From positions 1 to 8,212 of the forward strand of contig CAJJTI010000084.1 in NCBI GenBank assembly GCA_905194705.1: a stretch of DNA of 8,212 nt. Reading direction: 5' to 3'. The position numbers were made by a program, and so were the translations under genes. Of the stretch, positions 1 through 7,064 are shown in pieces (within the stretch, counting starts at the first letter, position 1; each line of letters starts with the position of its first letter). The notes under the pieces are model-generated. The model made no database searches and was not told the DNA's origin. It worked only from the letters and a program-made list of their open reading frames with translations. This DNA comes from an uncultured Solobacterium sp. (GTDB lineage Bacteria; Bacillota_I; Bacilli_A; Erysipelotrichales; Erysipelotrichaceae).

Positions 1-100
1 TTTAATGAAAAGAAGAGATACAAAATAATTTTGTGATTGAATGATTTGAAAAGAATATAAAACAATCAAAATATGAGTGATAACTACTTGCATTAGCTTT

Positions 101-116
101 TAGTATGGTAGTATGG
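101..116 (+). repeat. Tandem 8-bp repeat next to the fru promoter
   Basis: Two perfect head-to-tail copies of TAGTATGG (101-108 and 109-116) end one base before the -35 hexamer at 118. DeoR-family repressors often bind short direct repeats close to their own promoter, so this may be an operator for the neighbouring repressor. That role is inference; the repeat itself is seen directly. Confidence 0.4.
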
Positions 117-117
117 C

Positions 118-145
118 TTGACTATGCTTTGAAAAATCATATATT
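118..145 (+). promoter_or_regulatory. Predicted sigma-A promoter of the fruR-fruK operon
   Basis: A -35 element TTGACT (118-123) and a -10 element TATATT (140-145), each matching consensus at five of six bases, are separated by 16 bp. Transcription would begin near 152, leaving a short leader with an AGAGGA ribosome binding site (168-173) before the ATG at 184. It is the only good promoter I see ahead of the two genes, so fruK is probably transcribed from it. The rest of positions 1-117 is AT-rich and holds no gene that I can support. Confidence 0.55.
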
Positions 146-183
146 GATTGTGATGAGTGAAAAAAGAAGAGGAAAGCCAACAT

Positions 184-930
184 ATGAAGCAATTTCAAAG
201 ATGGAAAGAAATCGTTAACTTATTGCAAGAATATGAATATTTATCTGTTGAAGCATTAGCTTAAAGACTGGATGTTTCTATTGCGACAATTCGTAGAGAT
301 TTAGCTAGTTTAGAAGATAATCAATTGATTATTCGTAAAAGAGGTGGGGCGAAAGTTAGAAAAGAAGAAGTAGATGAACCACCATTACTAATAAGAACAT
401 TCAAAAGAACAAATGAAAAAGAAACAATTGGAAAACTTGCAGCTTCTCTTATTCAGGACCACGATGTCATCTGGTTAGATCCAGGAACAACAACATTGCA
501 AATGATTCCATATATTTGTGCTAAGAATATTTTTGTGGTAACAAATAGTATTAAACATATTTCTGCTTTAACTGAAAAAGGTATACAAACGTTTGTGATA
601 GGTGGAAATGTAAAAGAAACAACACAAGCTTTAATAGGGCAAACAACATTAAGAATGCTTGATGAATTCAATTTTACGAAATGTTTTGTAGGAGCTAGTG
701 GAATTGATAATGTAGGAGGGTTTAGTACTCCACATATGAATGAAGGTGAAATAAAACGAAAAGTCATTCAAAGAACAATAACACCTTATATTGTGGCTGA
801 TTCCTCAAAATTTTATTTAAGAGCGGCTATTACTTTTGCTAGACTTACGGATGCGACATTAATCACAGATAAAAAAATAAAAGATTTTGATTATTCTCAA
901 TTAAAGGTCATTGCTGATGAGAATGAATAA
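184..930 (+). pseudogene. fruR: DeoR-family repressor (FruR-like), interrupted by a nonsense codon
   Basis: DeoR-family sugar-phosphate-responsive repressors bind DNA through an N-terminal helix-turn-helix and sense phosphosugars with a C-terminal domain. Read from ATG 184, which has AGAGGA 10 bp upstream, the frame encodes 248 codons, the normal family length. The HTH region is recognisable (LSVEALA, then RLDVSIATIRRDL), but codon 27 (262-264) is TAA where the family has a polar residue. A single change from CAA, GAA or AAA would create it. The C-terminal sensor domain is intact, with LDPGTTTLQM, FVGASGID, GFSTPHMNEGE and VADSSKF. A TTG at 325 could restart translation, but that product would lack the whole HTH and could not act as a normal repressor. 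The FruR assignment rests on the fruK gene that follows 14 bp downstream; other DeoR members are possible. Confidence 0.85.
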
Positions 931-944
931 TTAGGAGATACATA

Positions 945-1850
945 ATGATTTATACGGTTACTTTAAATCCATCATTAGATTACATCATTACAATAGATGA
1001 AATTAATATTGGTAAATTAAATGAAGCAGATGATTATTTGGTTTTAGTAGGAGGCAAAGGGATAAATGTATCTCTTGTATTAAATAATCTTGGTATAGAT
1101 ACAATAGCGACAGGATTCATAGCAGGATTTACTGGAAATGAAATAATTAGACAGTTAGATGAATCAAGTTGCAAACATGATTTTATATCATTAGAAGAAG
1201 GATATAATCGCATTAATATAAAATTGAAAAGCAAAGAAGAAACAGAAATTAATGCTAAAGGTCCAACAATTAGTGAGCCAAACATTCAATCATTAATTCA
1301 AAAGTTATCACTAGTAACAAAAGATGATTATATTGTTTTATCGGGTAGTGTTCCTAAAAACTTACCGGAAGATATTTATCAAAGAATAATGAAGAAAGTT
1401 AGTAATACTGGGGCAAAAATAGTATTAGATACACGAAAGAAATATCTTGAATATGGATTAGAAATGAAACCATTTCTTATTAAGCCAAATAAAGATGAGC
1501 TGGAAGAAATATATGGTGTATCTATTTATTCCAAAGAAGATATAGAGAAATATGCAAGAAAACTACAACAGTCAGGTGCTGAGAATGTTCTTGTATCACT
1601 AGATAAAGATGGAGCGATGCTGTTAGATTGTATGGGTCAAGTTCATTATCAAAATGCTCCACAAGGAAAACTAATTAATTCTGTTGGCTCAGGTGATTCA
1701 ATGGTTGCAGGATTTCTAGCAGGATATATTCAAAGTGACAGGAATTATCTAGAAGCATTAAAAATGGGAGTGGCGGCAGGAAGCGCAAGTGCCTTTTCAA
1801 GATTTCTAGCTACTAAGAAAGAAATAATAGAGCTAAAACAACAAATATAA
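945..1850 (+). CDS. fruK: 1-phosphofructokinase FruK (PfkB family)
   Basis: FruK phosphorylates fructose 1-phosphate, made by the fructose PTS, to fructose 1,6-bisphosphate using ATP in the cytoplasm. The 301-residue protein has the usual length and no obvious defect. It begins MIYTVTLNPSLD, typical of FruK, with the substrate-binding Asp12. The GGKGIN motif is at residues 36-41; the family usually has Pro before it, here Val35. The RINIKLK...ETEIN stretch is characteristic of FruK, and the C-terminal anion-hole motif VGSGD (247-251) carries the catalytic Asp251. AGGAG at 932-937 precedes the ATG. The gene follows the broken repressor by 14 bp and probably shares its promoter. No fruA permease follows, so fructose 1-phosphate must come from a transporter elsewhere. 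Tagatose-6-phosphate kinase (LacC) is the main alternative. Confidence 0.88.
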   Translation: MIYTVTLNPSLDYIITIDEINIGKLNEADDYLVLVGGKGINVSLVLNNLGIDTIATGFIAGFTGNEIIRQLDESSCKHDFISLEEGYNRINIKLKSKEETEINAKGPTISEPNIQSLIQKLSLVTKDDYIVLSGSVPKNLPEDIYQRIMKKVSNTGAKIVLDTRKKYLEYGLEMKPFLIKPNKDELEEIYGVSIYSKEDIEKYARKLQQSGAENVLVSLDKDGAMLLDCMGQVHYQNAPQGKLINSVGSGDSMVAGFLAGYIQSDRNYLEALKMGVAAGSASAFSRFLATKKEIIELKQQI

Positions 1851-1873
1851 AAAGTTTAAAAAATTCAAATTTT

Positions 1874-1905
1874 ACAAAGGATGTCACAGGGATTGTCCTT
1901 GTTTT
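1874..1905 (+). terminator. Weak candidate terminator after fruK
   Basis: ACAAAGGA (1874-1881) can pair with TCCTTGT (1896-1902), with one bulged A, and a short TTTT run (1902-1905) follows. The stem is short and the U-tract brief, so termination may be weak or absent. Its position 24 bp after the fruK stop is suitable for ending the fru transcript. Confidence 0.35.
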
Positions 1906-1930
1906 AAATGCGACGAAAAGATAAAAAGTA

Positions 1931-1979
1931 ATGATAAAAAGGAAATGAAAATTAAATAGTTCATTCCTCTTTTCATCAT
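1931..1979. repeat. Long imperfect inverted repeat upstream of manA
   Basis: Left arm 1931-1949 begins ATGATAAAAA and ends ATGAA. Right arm 1960-1979 reads back as ATGATGAAAAGAGGAATGAA, nearly the same sequence. The loop is the 10 bases at 1950-1959. No U-tract follows the right arm, so it is not a standard intrinsic terminator. It ends about ten bases before the manA ribosome binding site, so in RNA it could affect translation or stability; as DNA it could be a binding site. Confidence 0.5.
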
Positions 1980-1997
1980 GCTTAAAGGGAGGAGAAA

Positions 1998-2938
1998 ATG
2001 ACAAATTAAATGTACTTACACCAATTTATAAAGATTATTTATGGGGTGGAAATAAATTACAACAAAGATATAACAAAAAGAATAATGATAATAATAAACT
2101 CTTGGCAGAAAGTTGGAAATTATCAACGCATCCTGCGGGTATTAGTAAAATTAATAATGATTCATTTTATCAAAGAAAATTCCCAAGTATTAGGAACAAA
2201 ATGCAAAGAGAAAGATAGTCCATTATTAATAAAGTATATTGATGCAAAAAAAGAATTATCTATTCAAGTGCATCCAAATGATGCATATGCAAGGATTAAC
2301 GAACATGATAATGGTAAGACAGAACTATGGTATATCGTAGAATCTGATAGTAATGCATATATCTATTTGGGCTTAAAACAAAAGTTAACAAAAGAAGAAT
2401 TTCATAATGCAATTTCTGAAAATACAATTACAAAATATATGAATAAACTATCTGTTAAAAAAGGTGATGTATTTTTAGTGGAACCAGGAACACTTCACTC
2501 TATTGGTGAAGGTTGCCTAATTGCTGAAATACAAAAAAATCAAATGTAACTTATAGAGCATATGATTTTAATCGAAAAGATCAAAATGGTAATTTAAGAC
2601 CTCTTCATATTGATAAAGCACTAGAAGTGACAAATCTTAAACAAAGTAATCATGATGGTTTGCCAGATGAAATAATAAAGCAAACAGCTTCTACAACAAT
2701 TGAAAGGCTCAAAAAATGTGATTACTTTACTGTTGATTATTATGCAATTAAAAATAAAGAAACTTTTAATGTAAATGAAGAATCATTTAAAGTACTTATG
2801 TTAATTGTGGGTAATGTAGCCGTATCTACAGGAGAAGAAACGGTATTCTTAGAACAAGGAGAAAGTATCTTTTTATCTGCAGGAGATTATGAAGTATCTG
2901 TTACAGGAATTTGTGAATTTTTGACAGTTTCTTTATGA
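1998..2938 (+). pseudogene. manA: Mannose-6-phosphate isomerase (class I, short Firmicutes type), broken by frameshifts
   Basis: ManA interconverts mannose 6-phosphate and fructose 6-phosphate using a bound zinc ion. The SD GGGAGGAG (1988-1994) precedes ATG 1998, but frame is lost at codon 3 (ATG ACA AAT TAA); one more A in the run at 2003-2005 would restore it. The next segment reads LTPIYKDYLWGGNKL and ESWKLSTHPAG, the family's N-terminus. Near 2165-2168 the frame changes, and IKENSQVLG, SIQVHPNDAYA, KTELWYIVE and EPGTLHSIGEG follow, retaining the zinc-ligand Gln, His, Glu and His residues. At about 2540 a missing base ends this frame at TAA 2547, while NVTYRAYDFNRKD through the cupin-like C-terminus, ending ICEFLTVSL, continues in another frame to TGA 2936-2938. 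Joined, the parts give about 313 residues, close to full length. Near 2165 the family normally has about seven more residues, so that change may be a small deletion. Confidence 0.88.
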
Positions 2939-2950
2939 ATTTATGGGTAT

Positions 2951-3033
2951 ACTTGCTTTTTCGTGCAAAAATAGCTAATTCAAACTTGCTTTTTCGTGCA
3001 AAAAACAACCATTTTCAACTTGCTTTTTCGTGC
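2951..3033 (+). repeat. Three direct repeats of ACTTGCTTTTTCGTGC before the ATPase gene
   Basis: Identical 16-bp copies lie at 2951-2966, 2984-2999 and 3018-3033, with start-to-start distances of 33 and 34 bp and unrelated spacers of 17 and 18 bp. Copies 1 and 2 continue into AAAAA, which completes a small dyad (TTGC, 8 bp, GCAA); copy 3 instead runs into TTTAACG. Copies 2 and 3 are also both preceded by TTCAA-like bases. The third copy contains the -35 hexamer of the downstream promoter. The regular spacing and position suggest an operator array controlling the ATPase gene, possibly bound by the ATPase itself. That function is inference. Confidence 0.85.
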
Positions 3034-3047
3034 TTTAACGATATGAT
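3020..3047 (+). promoter_or_regulatory. Predicted promoter of the DUF4143 ATPase gene
   Basis: TTGCTT (3020-3025), inside the third direct repeat, and TATGAT (3042-3047) are separated by 16 bp. The -10 matches consensus at five of six bases; the -35 is weaker. Transcription would start near 3054, just ahead of the ribosome binding site, giving a very short leader. A protein bound to the third repeat would overlap RNA polymerase. Confidence 0.55.
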
Positions 3048-3070
3048 AAGTATAGAAAGTGGTGTTTTTT

Positions 3071-4411
3071 ATGTTAAAAAGAAAAATATATGACAATTTG
3101 ATAAATTGGAAAAATAATAGTAATGGGAAAACAGCGTTAATGATTGATGGGGCTAGACGTGTTGGCAAAAGTTATATTGTTGAAAAGTTTGGGAAAGAAG
3201 AATATAAAAGTTATATAATTGTTGATTTTGGTAGAGTATCGCAAGAGATACGTAATTTATTTGAATATGATTCTATGGATTTTGATCTTTTCTTTGCGAA
3301 GCTTTCAGCATATTTTTCTACTCCTTTATATCGCAGAGAGTCATTGATTGTATTTGATGAAGTACAACAATATCCCAAAGCAAGACAATTAATTAAATAT
3401 TTAGTGGCAGATGGTAGGTATGATTACATTGAGACTGGATCATTAATTAGATTAAAAAAGAATATTCAAGATATTATTATTCCTTCAGAAGAAGATCATA
3501 TAGAAATGTTCCCCCTAGATTTTGAAGAGTTTTTATGGGCTTTAGGAGACGAATCTACGTATCCTCTTATTAAAAAATGTTTTGAAAAAAAGGTGCCTGT
3601 AGGTCAAGCGTTGCATAGAAAGATAATGAATGATTTTAGACAATATATTTTAGTTGGTGGCATGCCACAATCTGTTTTAGCATATATGGATCATAAAGAT
3701 TTTGCAGTTTCAGATGAAGATAAACGACGAATTTTAAGGCTTTATAGAGAAGATATTGGTAAATTTGCAGAAGGGTATGAAGATAAAGTGTATGCTGTTT
3801 TTGATAATATTCCAGGACAGTTATCAAAGAAAGAAAAAACATATAAACTTTCGTCATTAAGTAAGCAAGCTCGTTTTCGTTCTTTTGAAGATTCTTTTAT
3901 ATGGTTGAATGAAGCAATGATTGTTAATACATGTTTTAATGCTACAGACCCTAATGTGGGATTAGCATTAAGTGCAGATAATTCAAAGCAAAAATGTTAT
4001 ATGGCGGATACAGGGTTATTAGTAACACATACATTTAAAGATAAAAAATATACAGATAACGAAATATATCGGGTAATTCTTTTTGATAAATTAAATATGA
4101 ATGAAGGAATGATTATGGAAAATGTTGTGGCACAAATGCTTCGGCTTCATAGAGAAAGATTATATTTTTATTCCCGTAATGATAATTTACATCGAGAGAA
4201 TCATATGAAAATTGATTTTGTGATAACTGAAGGGAAAAAAATATCTCCAATAGAAGTGAAATCAGGTAATTATCACTCCCATTCTTCTTTAGATAAGTTC
4301 AAAAGACATTTTTCAAATGTTATTGGTAACAGTTATATTTTATATACAAAAGATTTAATGATAAAAGATGGAATAATACATCTACCACTTTATATGGCTG
4401 AATTATTATAA
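3071..4411 (+). CDS. Stand-alone AAA ATPase with C-terminal DUF4143 domain
   Basis: This 446-residue protein belongs to the widespread but functionally unclear family of single-gene ATPases with a DUF4143 C-terminus. The Walker A motif GARRVGKS is at residues 27-34 and the Walker B motif LIVFDE at 92-97, followed by VQ. ETGSL (about residue 120) lies where a sensor residue is expected. The C-terminal part contains Asp382 and Glu395-Val-Lys397 (IDFVI... IEVKSG), an arrangement like a PD-(D/E)xK nuclease core that is typical of DUF4143. No signal peptide or membrane segment is visible. I chose ATG 3071 because AAAGTGGTG (3056-3064) is a good ribosome binding site 6 bp upstream; the in-frame GTG codons at 3059 and 3062 lie inside that site. 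The gene is intact while its left neighbour manA is broken, has its own repeat-decorated promoter, and overlaps the converging regulator gene by 6 bp. Its biological role is not known from sequence. Confidence 0.88.
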   Translation: MLKRKIYDNLINWKNNSNGKTALMIDGARRVGKSYIVEKFGKEEYKSYIIVDFGRVSQEIRNLFEYDSMDFDLFFAKLSAYFSTPLYRRESLIVFDEVQQYPKARQLIKYLVADGRYDYIETGSLIRLKKNIQDIIIPSEEDHIEMFPLDFEEFLWALGDESTYPLIKKCFEKKVPVGQALHRKIMNDFRQYILVGGMPQSVLAYMDHKDFAVSDEDKRRILRLYREDIGKFAEGYEDKVYAVFDNIPGQLSKKEKTYKLSSLSKQARFRSFEDSFIWLNEAMIVNTCFNATDPNVGLALSADNSKQKCYMADTGLLVTHTFKDKKYTDNEIYRVILFDKLNMNEGMIMENVVAQMLRLHRERLYFYSRNDNLHRENHMKIDFVITEGKKISPIEVKSGNYHSHSSLDKFKRHFSNVIGNSYILYTKDLMIKDGIIHLPLYMAELL

Positions 4412-6850
4412 ATTTAAAAATATTTCTGTTAAATATGCAATTTCACTATCGGGAACTTTAATATCAAAAGTATTTTCAGTATTAGCTAAATTTTTTGAGA
4501 TTATGTTCATTAATTCAAAATGTTCATTAGTAAATTGTTTTAACCGGTTGTAAGGTAATGGGTTGTTACGCACAATTCTTTCAATCATATGAATGCTGTG
4601 AGAAAGAAATTTAACGGCTATTTCTTCGGTATATTCTATATTTAAATCTTTTAAAATTAATTGCAGAGAATATTGCAGACACTCAGCAGCTTTTTTAGGA
4701 TTTACAAAAAGTGCTGTTCTGGAAACAACGTTGTCTATAAAACGATTAATAAATAAATTGTTGTCAAATTCTTTATAGGATATTTCATTTGTATTTTGTA
4801 CTAATGATTCGATAGGTTCACACTTTCCACAAGACTCAATTACTGAATATAGTAAATTTAAAGAAACAGAACTGAATAATTTGATTTTAGTTTGGGTTTC
4901 TTTTTGTATATAATCATCAATTCCATCTAATGGTGAAGTATCTACTAAAATAACTACACCAACACCTTTATTAAGATGTTGAACAGAAAGTTTAGCTAAT
5001 TCTAATAAATCATTAAATTGCAGGGAACTATTATAATCTATAGCTTCTAAGCTTACATCTTGGGATTTGGCAACAGAAGAGGCGTATGAACATATTTCGC
5101 TTGCAACAGATGTACCATGACATATTACAAGAATAGATGGCTTTGTTTTGCTCAGAATATTTTTAACAAAGTATAGATAATTACATATAAATTCAGATAG
5201 TTTAAGTGGGCACGAAGTTTCTATTAAATGCTTAGTCAGCTCTTTTAAAATATCTCTTGAGGTTTGATATTCACGAGGATGTATTTCTTCATATTTACTG
5301 GAAGAAATATCGCTTTCAGTTTCGTTAATATATCTTGAGATGACATAAGAAAGAAGATAAACCATTCTTAAGTTATCGACAATAGTATGATAATAGGCGT
5401 CTTTTTTTAATGTTGTATAGACAATACGAAAAATATCTTGATTTGTTTTATTTACTATTTCATTAATATAATCTTCGTCACAAGTTTTAATGGCTTCTAC
5501 TAAGTCGTTTATATAGTCACTGTATGAAGATATTTTAAATAGTGGAGTATATAGAGAATCAATAAACTGCTGACGGTTTCTAAAAGCATATAGAGATTCT
5601 GCGTTACGATAATAATCCAGAGCCTCACAACTTCCATCTGCTGAAAAAACAAATGGTTCTTTTTTATACATTTGTAAAGAGCGAACAAAAGCATTTGAAT
5701 CCTCTGTGACTTTTTCTCTTATAGATAATATTTGATGCGACAAATGAGAATATTCGACAGTAAAGGATGTGGCAGTTTTTGAACTGTCTAAAATTGCTTT
5801 GGCACATGTTGATTTGATTTCGTTACGAAGTTGGGATTCATTTTGATCATAGTTTGCTAAACCAAATAACAAGATAATAGAGCTATGTACGTAAATATTC
5901 TTTTTGATTGAAATAGCTTCATCTAAAAATAGTGAAAGAATCATTTCTATTTTTTCCATTGGAGGTCTTTCATCAATGTTAGGTAAAGTGATATGTATAG
6001 GAAAGTTTTCTTCGAGAGTGGAAATTAATTCCGTATTTTTTAAATCGGAGAAAGAAGTAACAATCATAGTTTCTAATGGTCTTTCTCCATTTTCACCAAT
6101 ACGTGAAAAGAAATTATTTTGAATACAATCTAAAATGATATTTTGACAATATGTAGAAAGTTTATCTATACCATCTAGATAAAGTATGCCATGAGCAGTT
6201 GATTCTAAGAAACCCTTGACTGAACGAGAGTCAGAGCTTGAACGTTGTACACCAAGAAATTGCTTTGCAAATAATTCATCATGATTAGAATAATCAGAAC
6301 AATTAACAATACGAAAAGGACTATTTTCATCAATGAGTTTATTTTGAATTGAATAATAGTAAACAGCAGTAATAAATCTTCTTTTCCCACTTCCTGGGTT
6401 ACCTAATATCATGACTGGTAAACCAAATGGAGGATAAGATACAGCAGAAACTACTTTCCTAACTTCTTCTTTTAAGCTTCCATTTGCACCAACAATTCTA
6501 TCTAATGGGTTTGATAGTGCAACAAGTGTCTTTTTTTCTTGTATTGGAGAAACCTTGCTGATGTAATCAATTAGACTGGCATTTTTTGTTATCGTAGAAG
6601 GAATATAACTGACAGGATATTCACATTTAATCATATCAGCGTCAAGAAAACGTATTGGTTTACCTTGAAGTTTTATTAACTTTCCTTCTTTCCATAATGC
6701 ATTTAACATTCTAGAAACGTTTGCCCGATCAATATTTGTTTTATAGACAATATCATCTGCGGTAATACCAGTTTTATCTAATTTATGAGAAATGATAAGT
6801 TTTTCTGTTTCATTTTTTACTGTTTGAGCTATTTTTTCAATTCTTTGCAT
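4406..6850 (-). CDS. LevR-like PRD transcriptional regulator with degenerate AAA+ domain
   Basis: LevR/ManR proteins activate mannose-family PTS operons and are tuned by PTS phosphorylation of PRD domains. This 814-residue protein has the family order. A winged HTH (about 30-70; DRANVSRMLNALWKEGKLIK) is followed by a LevR-type AAA+ domain (about 113-345; LDRIVGANGSLKEEV), a poorly conserved PRD1 region (about 430-560) and an EIIA-Man-like domain with CHGTS (His578). A C-terminal PRD (about 697-814) keeps one typical histidine, His751 in SHSIHMIER; the second usual site is not His. Only about 50 residues separate EIIA and PRD2, too few for a full EIIB-Gat domain. The AAA+ core is damaged: Walker A is GNPGSGKR (Arg157 for Ser/Thr), no GAFTGA loop is present near 200-213, and Walker B is LYLDG (Gly227 for Glu). 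Sigma-54 activation is therefore doubtful. I chose ATG 6850, with GGTGG 7 bp upstream, over an in-frame TTG 12 bp earlier. It is divergent from the PTS operon. Confidence 0.85.
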   Translation of the reverse strand: MQRIEKIAQTVKNETEKLIISHKLDKTGITADDIVYKTNIDRANVSRMLNALWKEGKLIKLQGKPIRFLDADMIKCEYPVSYIPSTITKNASLIDYISKVSPIQEKKTLVALSNPLDRIVGANGSLKEEVRKVVSAVSYPPFGLPVMILGNPGSGKRRFITAVYYYSIQNKLIDENSPFRIVNCSDYSNHDELFAKQFLGVQRSSSDSRSVKGFLESTAHGILYLDGIDKLSTYCQNIILDCIQNNFFSRIGENGERPLETMIVTSFSDLKNTELISTLEENFPIHITLPNIDERPPMEKIEMILSLFLDEAISIKKNIYVHSSIILLFGLANYDQNESQLRNEIKSTCAKAILDSSKTATSFTVEYSHLSHQILSIREKVTEDSNAFVRSLQMYKKEPFVFSADGSCEALDYYRNAESLYAFRNRQQFIDSLYTPLFKISSYSDYINDLVEAIKTCDEDYINEIVNKTNQDIFRIVYTTLKKDAYYHTIVDNLRMVYLLSYVISRYINETESDISSSKYEEIHPREYQTSRDILKELTKHLIETSCPLKLSEFICNYLYFVKNILSKTKPSILVICHGTSVASEICSYASSVAKSQDVSLEAIDYNSSLQFNDLLELAKLSVQHLNKGVGVVILVDTSPLDGIDDYIQKETQTKIKLFSSVSLNLLYSVIESCGKCEPIESLVQNTNEISYKEFDNNLFINRFIDNVVSRTALFVNPKKAAECLQYSLQLILKDLNIEYTEEIAVKFLSHSIHMIERIVRNNPLPYNRLKQFTNEHFELMNIISKNLANTENTFDIKVPDSEIAYLTEIFLNL

Positions 6851-6865
6851 AATTTCCACCAAATG

Positions 6866-7064
6866 TGTGCCAAATTAATGCATATCTGTGCTTTTTATAA
6901 TTTGATTTGCATTAATGTGTGCTTTTCCTATGAGAATAAAATAGCACACAAATTTAAAAATAATACAAAAAAGATTTGGTAAATAAAAAACTGTGTCATA
7001 TTTCTATGACACACATAATGCCGAAATTTGCATTTTTTGTATTATTTGACCATCATTTGTGCCA
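6866..7064. promoter_or_regulatory. Cluster of TGTGC elements between regulator and PTS operon
   Basis: The 250-bp gap between the divergent genes has TGTGC on the plus strand at 6866-6870, 6887-6891, 6918-6922 and 7058-7062, and on the minus strand within GCACACA at 6944-6950. Two copies extend to TGTGCCA: one (6866-6872) lies just upstream of the regulator's start codon, the other (7058-7064) between the -35 and -10 of the PTS promoter. Two others extend to TGTGCTTTT. A perfect 9-bp inverted pair, ATTAATGCA (6874-6882) and TGCATTAAT (6908-6916), lies among them. They may be binding sites for the LevR-like regulator or another sugar regulator; this is inferred from position and repetition. 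Confidence 0.4.
6992..7013. promoter_or_regulatory. Perfect palindrome upstream of the PTS promoter
   Basis: TGTGTCATA (6992-7000) and TATGACACA (7005-7013) are perfect inverted copies around TTTC. The centre lies about 44 bp before the -35 hexamer at 7046, a usual place for an activator. No T-run follows, so it is not a normal terminator for a rightward transcript. It does not fit the catabolite (CRE) consensus. An operator for the divergent regulator is the simplest reading. Confidence 0.5.

Noticed and set aside
325..930. An intact short regulator starting at TTG 325
   Set aside because: No ribosome binding site precedes it and it lacks the DNA-binding domain whose remains are directly upstream in the same frame.
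2010..2549. A separate 179-residue gene starting at ATG 2010
   Set aside because: Its first ~50 residues are out-of-frame translation of the ManA N-terminus; only the later part is ManA-like. It is a segment of the broken manA gene.
2951..3033. Repeats with a regular period resembling a CRISPR array
   Set aside because: Only three copies of 16 bp with 17-18 bp spacers, no cas genes, and the last copy is part of a promoter. Too short in both repeat and spacer for CRISPR.
2951..3033. Iteron-type replication origin
   Set aside because: No replication initiator gene is nearby; the gene that follows is a DUF4143 ATPase and the repeats overlap a promoter.
5904..6122. 72-residue plus-strand open frame
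   Set aside because: Lies antisense inside the intact regulator gene, with no family resemblance; a shadow frame.
6860..6873. Minus-strand TTGGCACACATTTGGT resembling a sigma-54 site
   Set aside because: The -12 part is GT rather than GC, and it lies almost at the regulator's start codon, leaving no room for a leader.
7020..7032. Possible sigma-54 -24/-12 promoter (TGCC...TTTGC) before the PTS operon
   Set aside because: The spacing is too short, and at the correct 10-bp spacing the -24 dinucleotide is AT rather than GG. A good sigma-A promoter lies just downstream.
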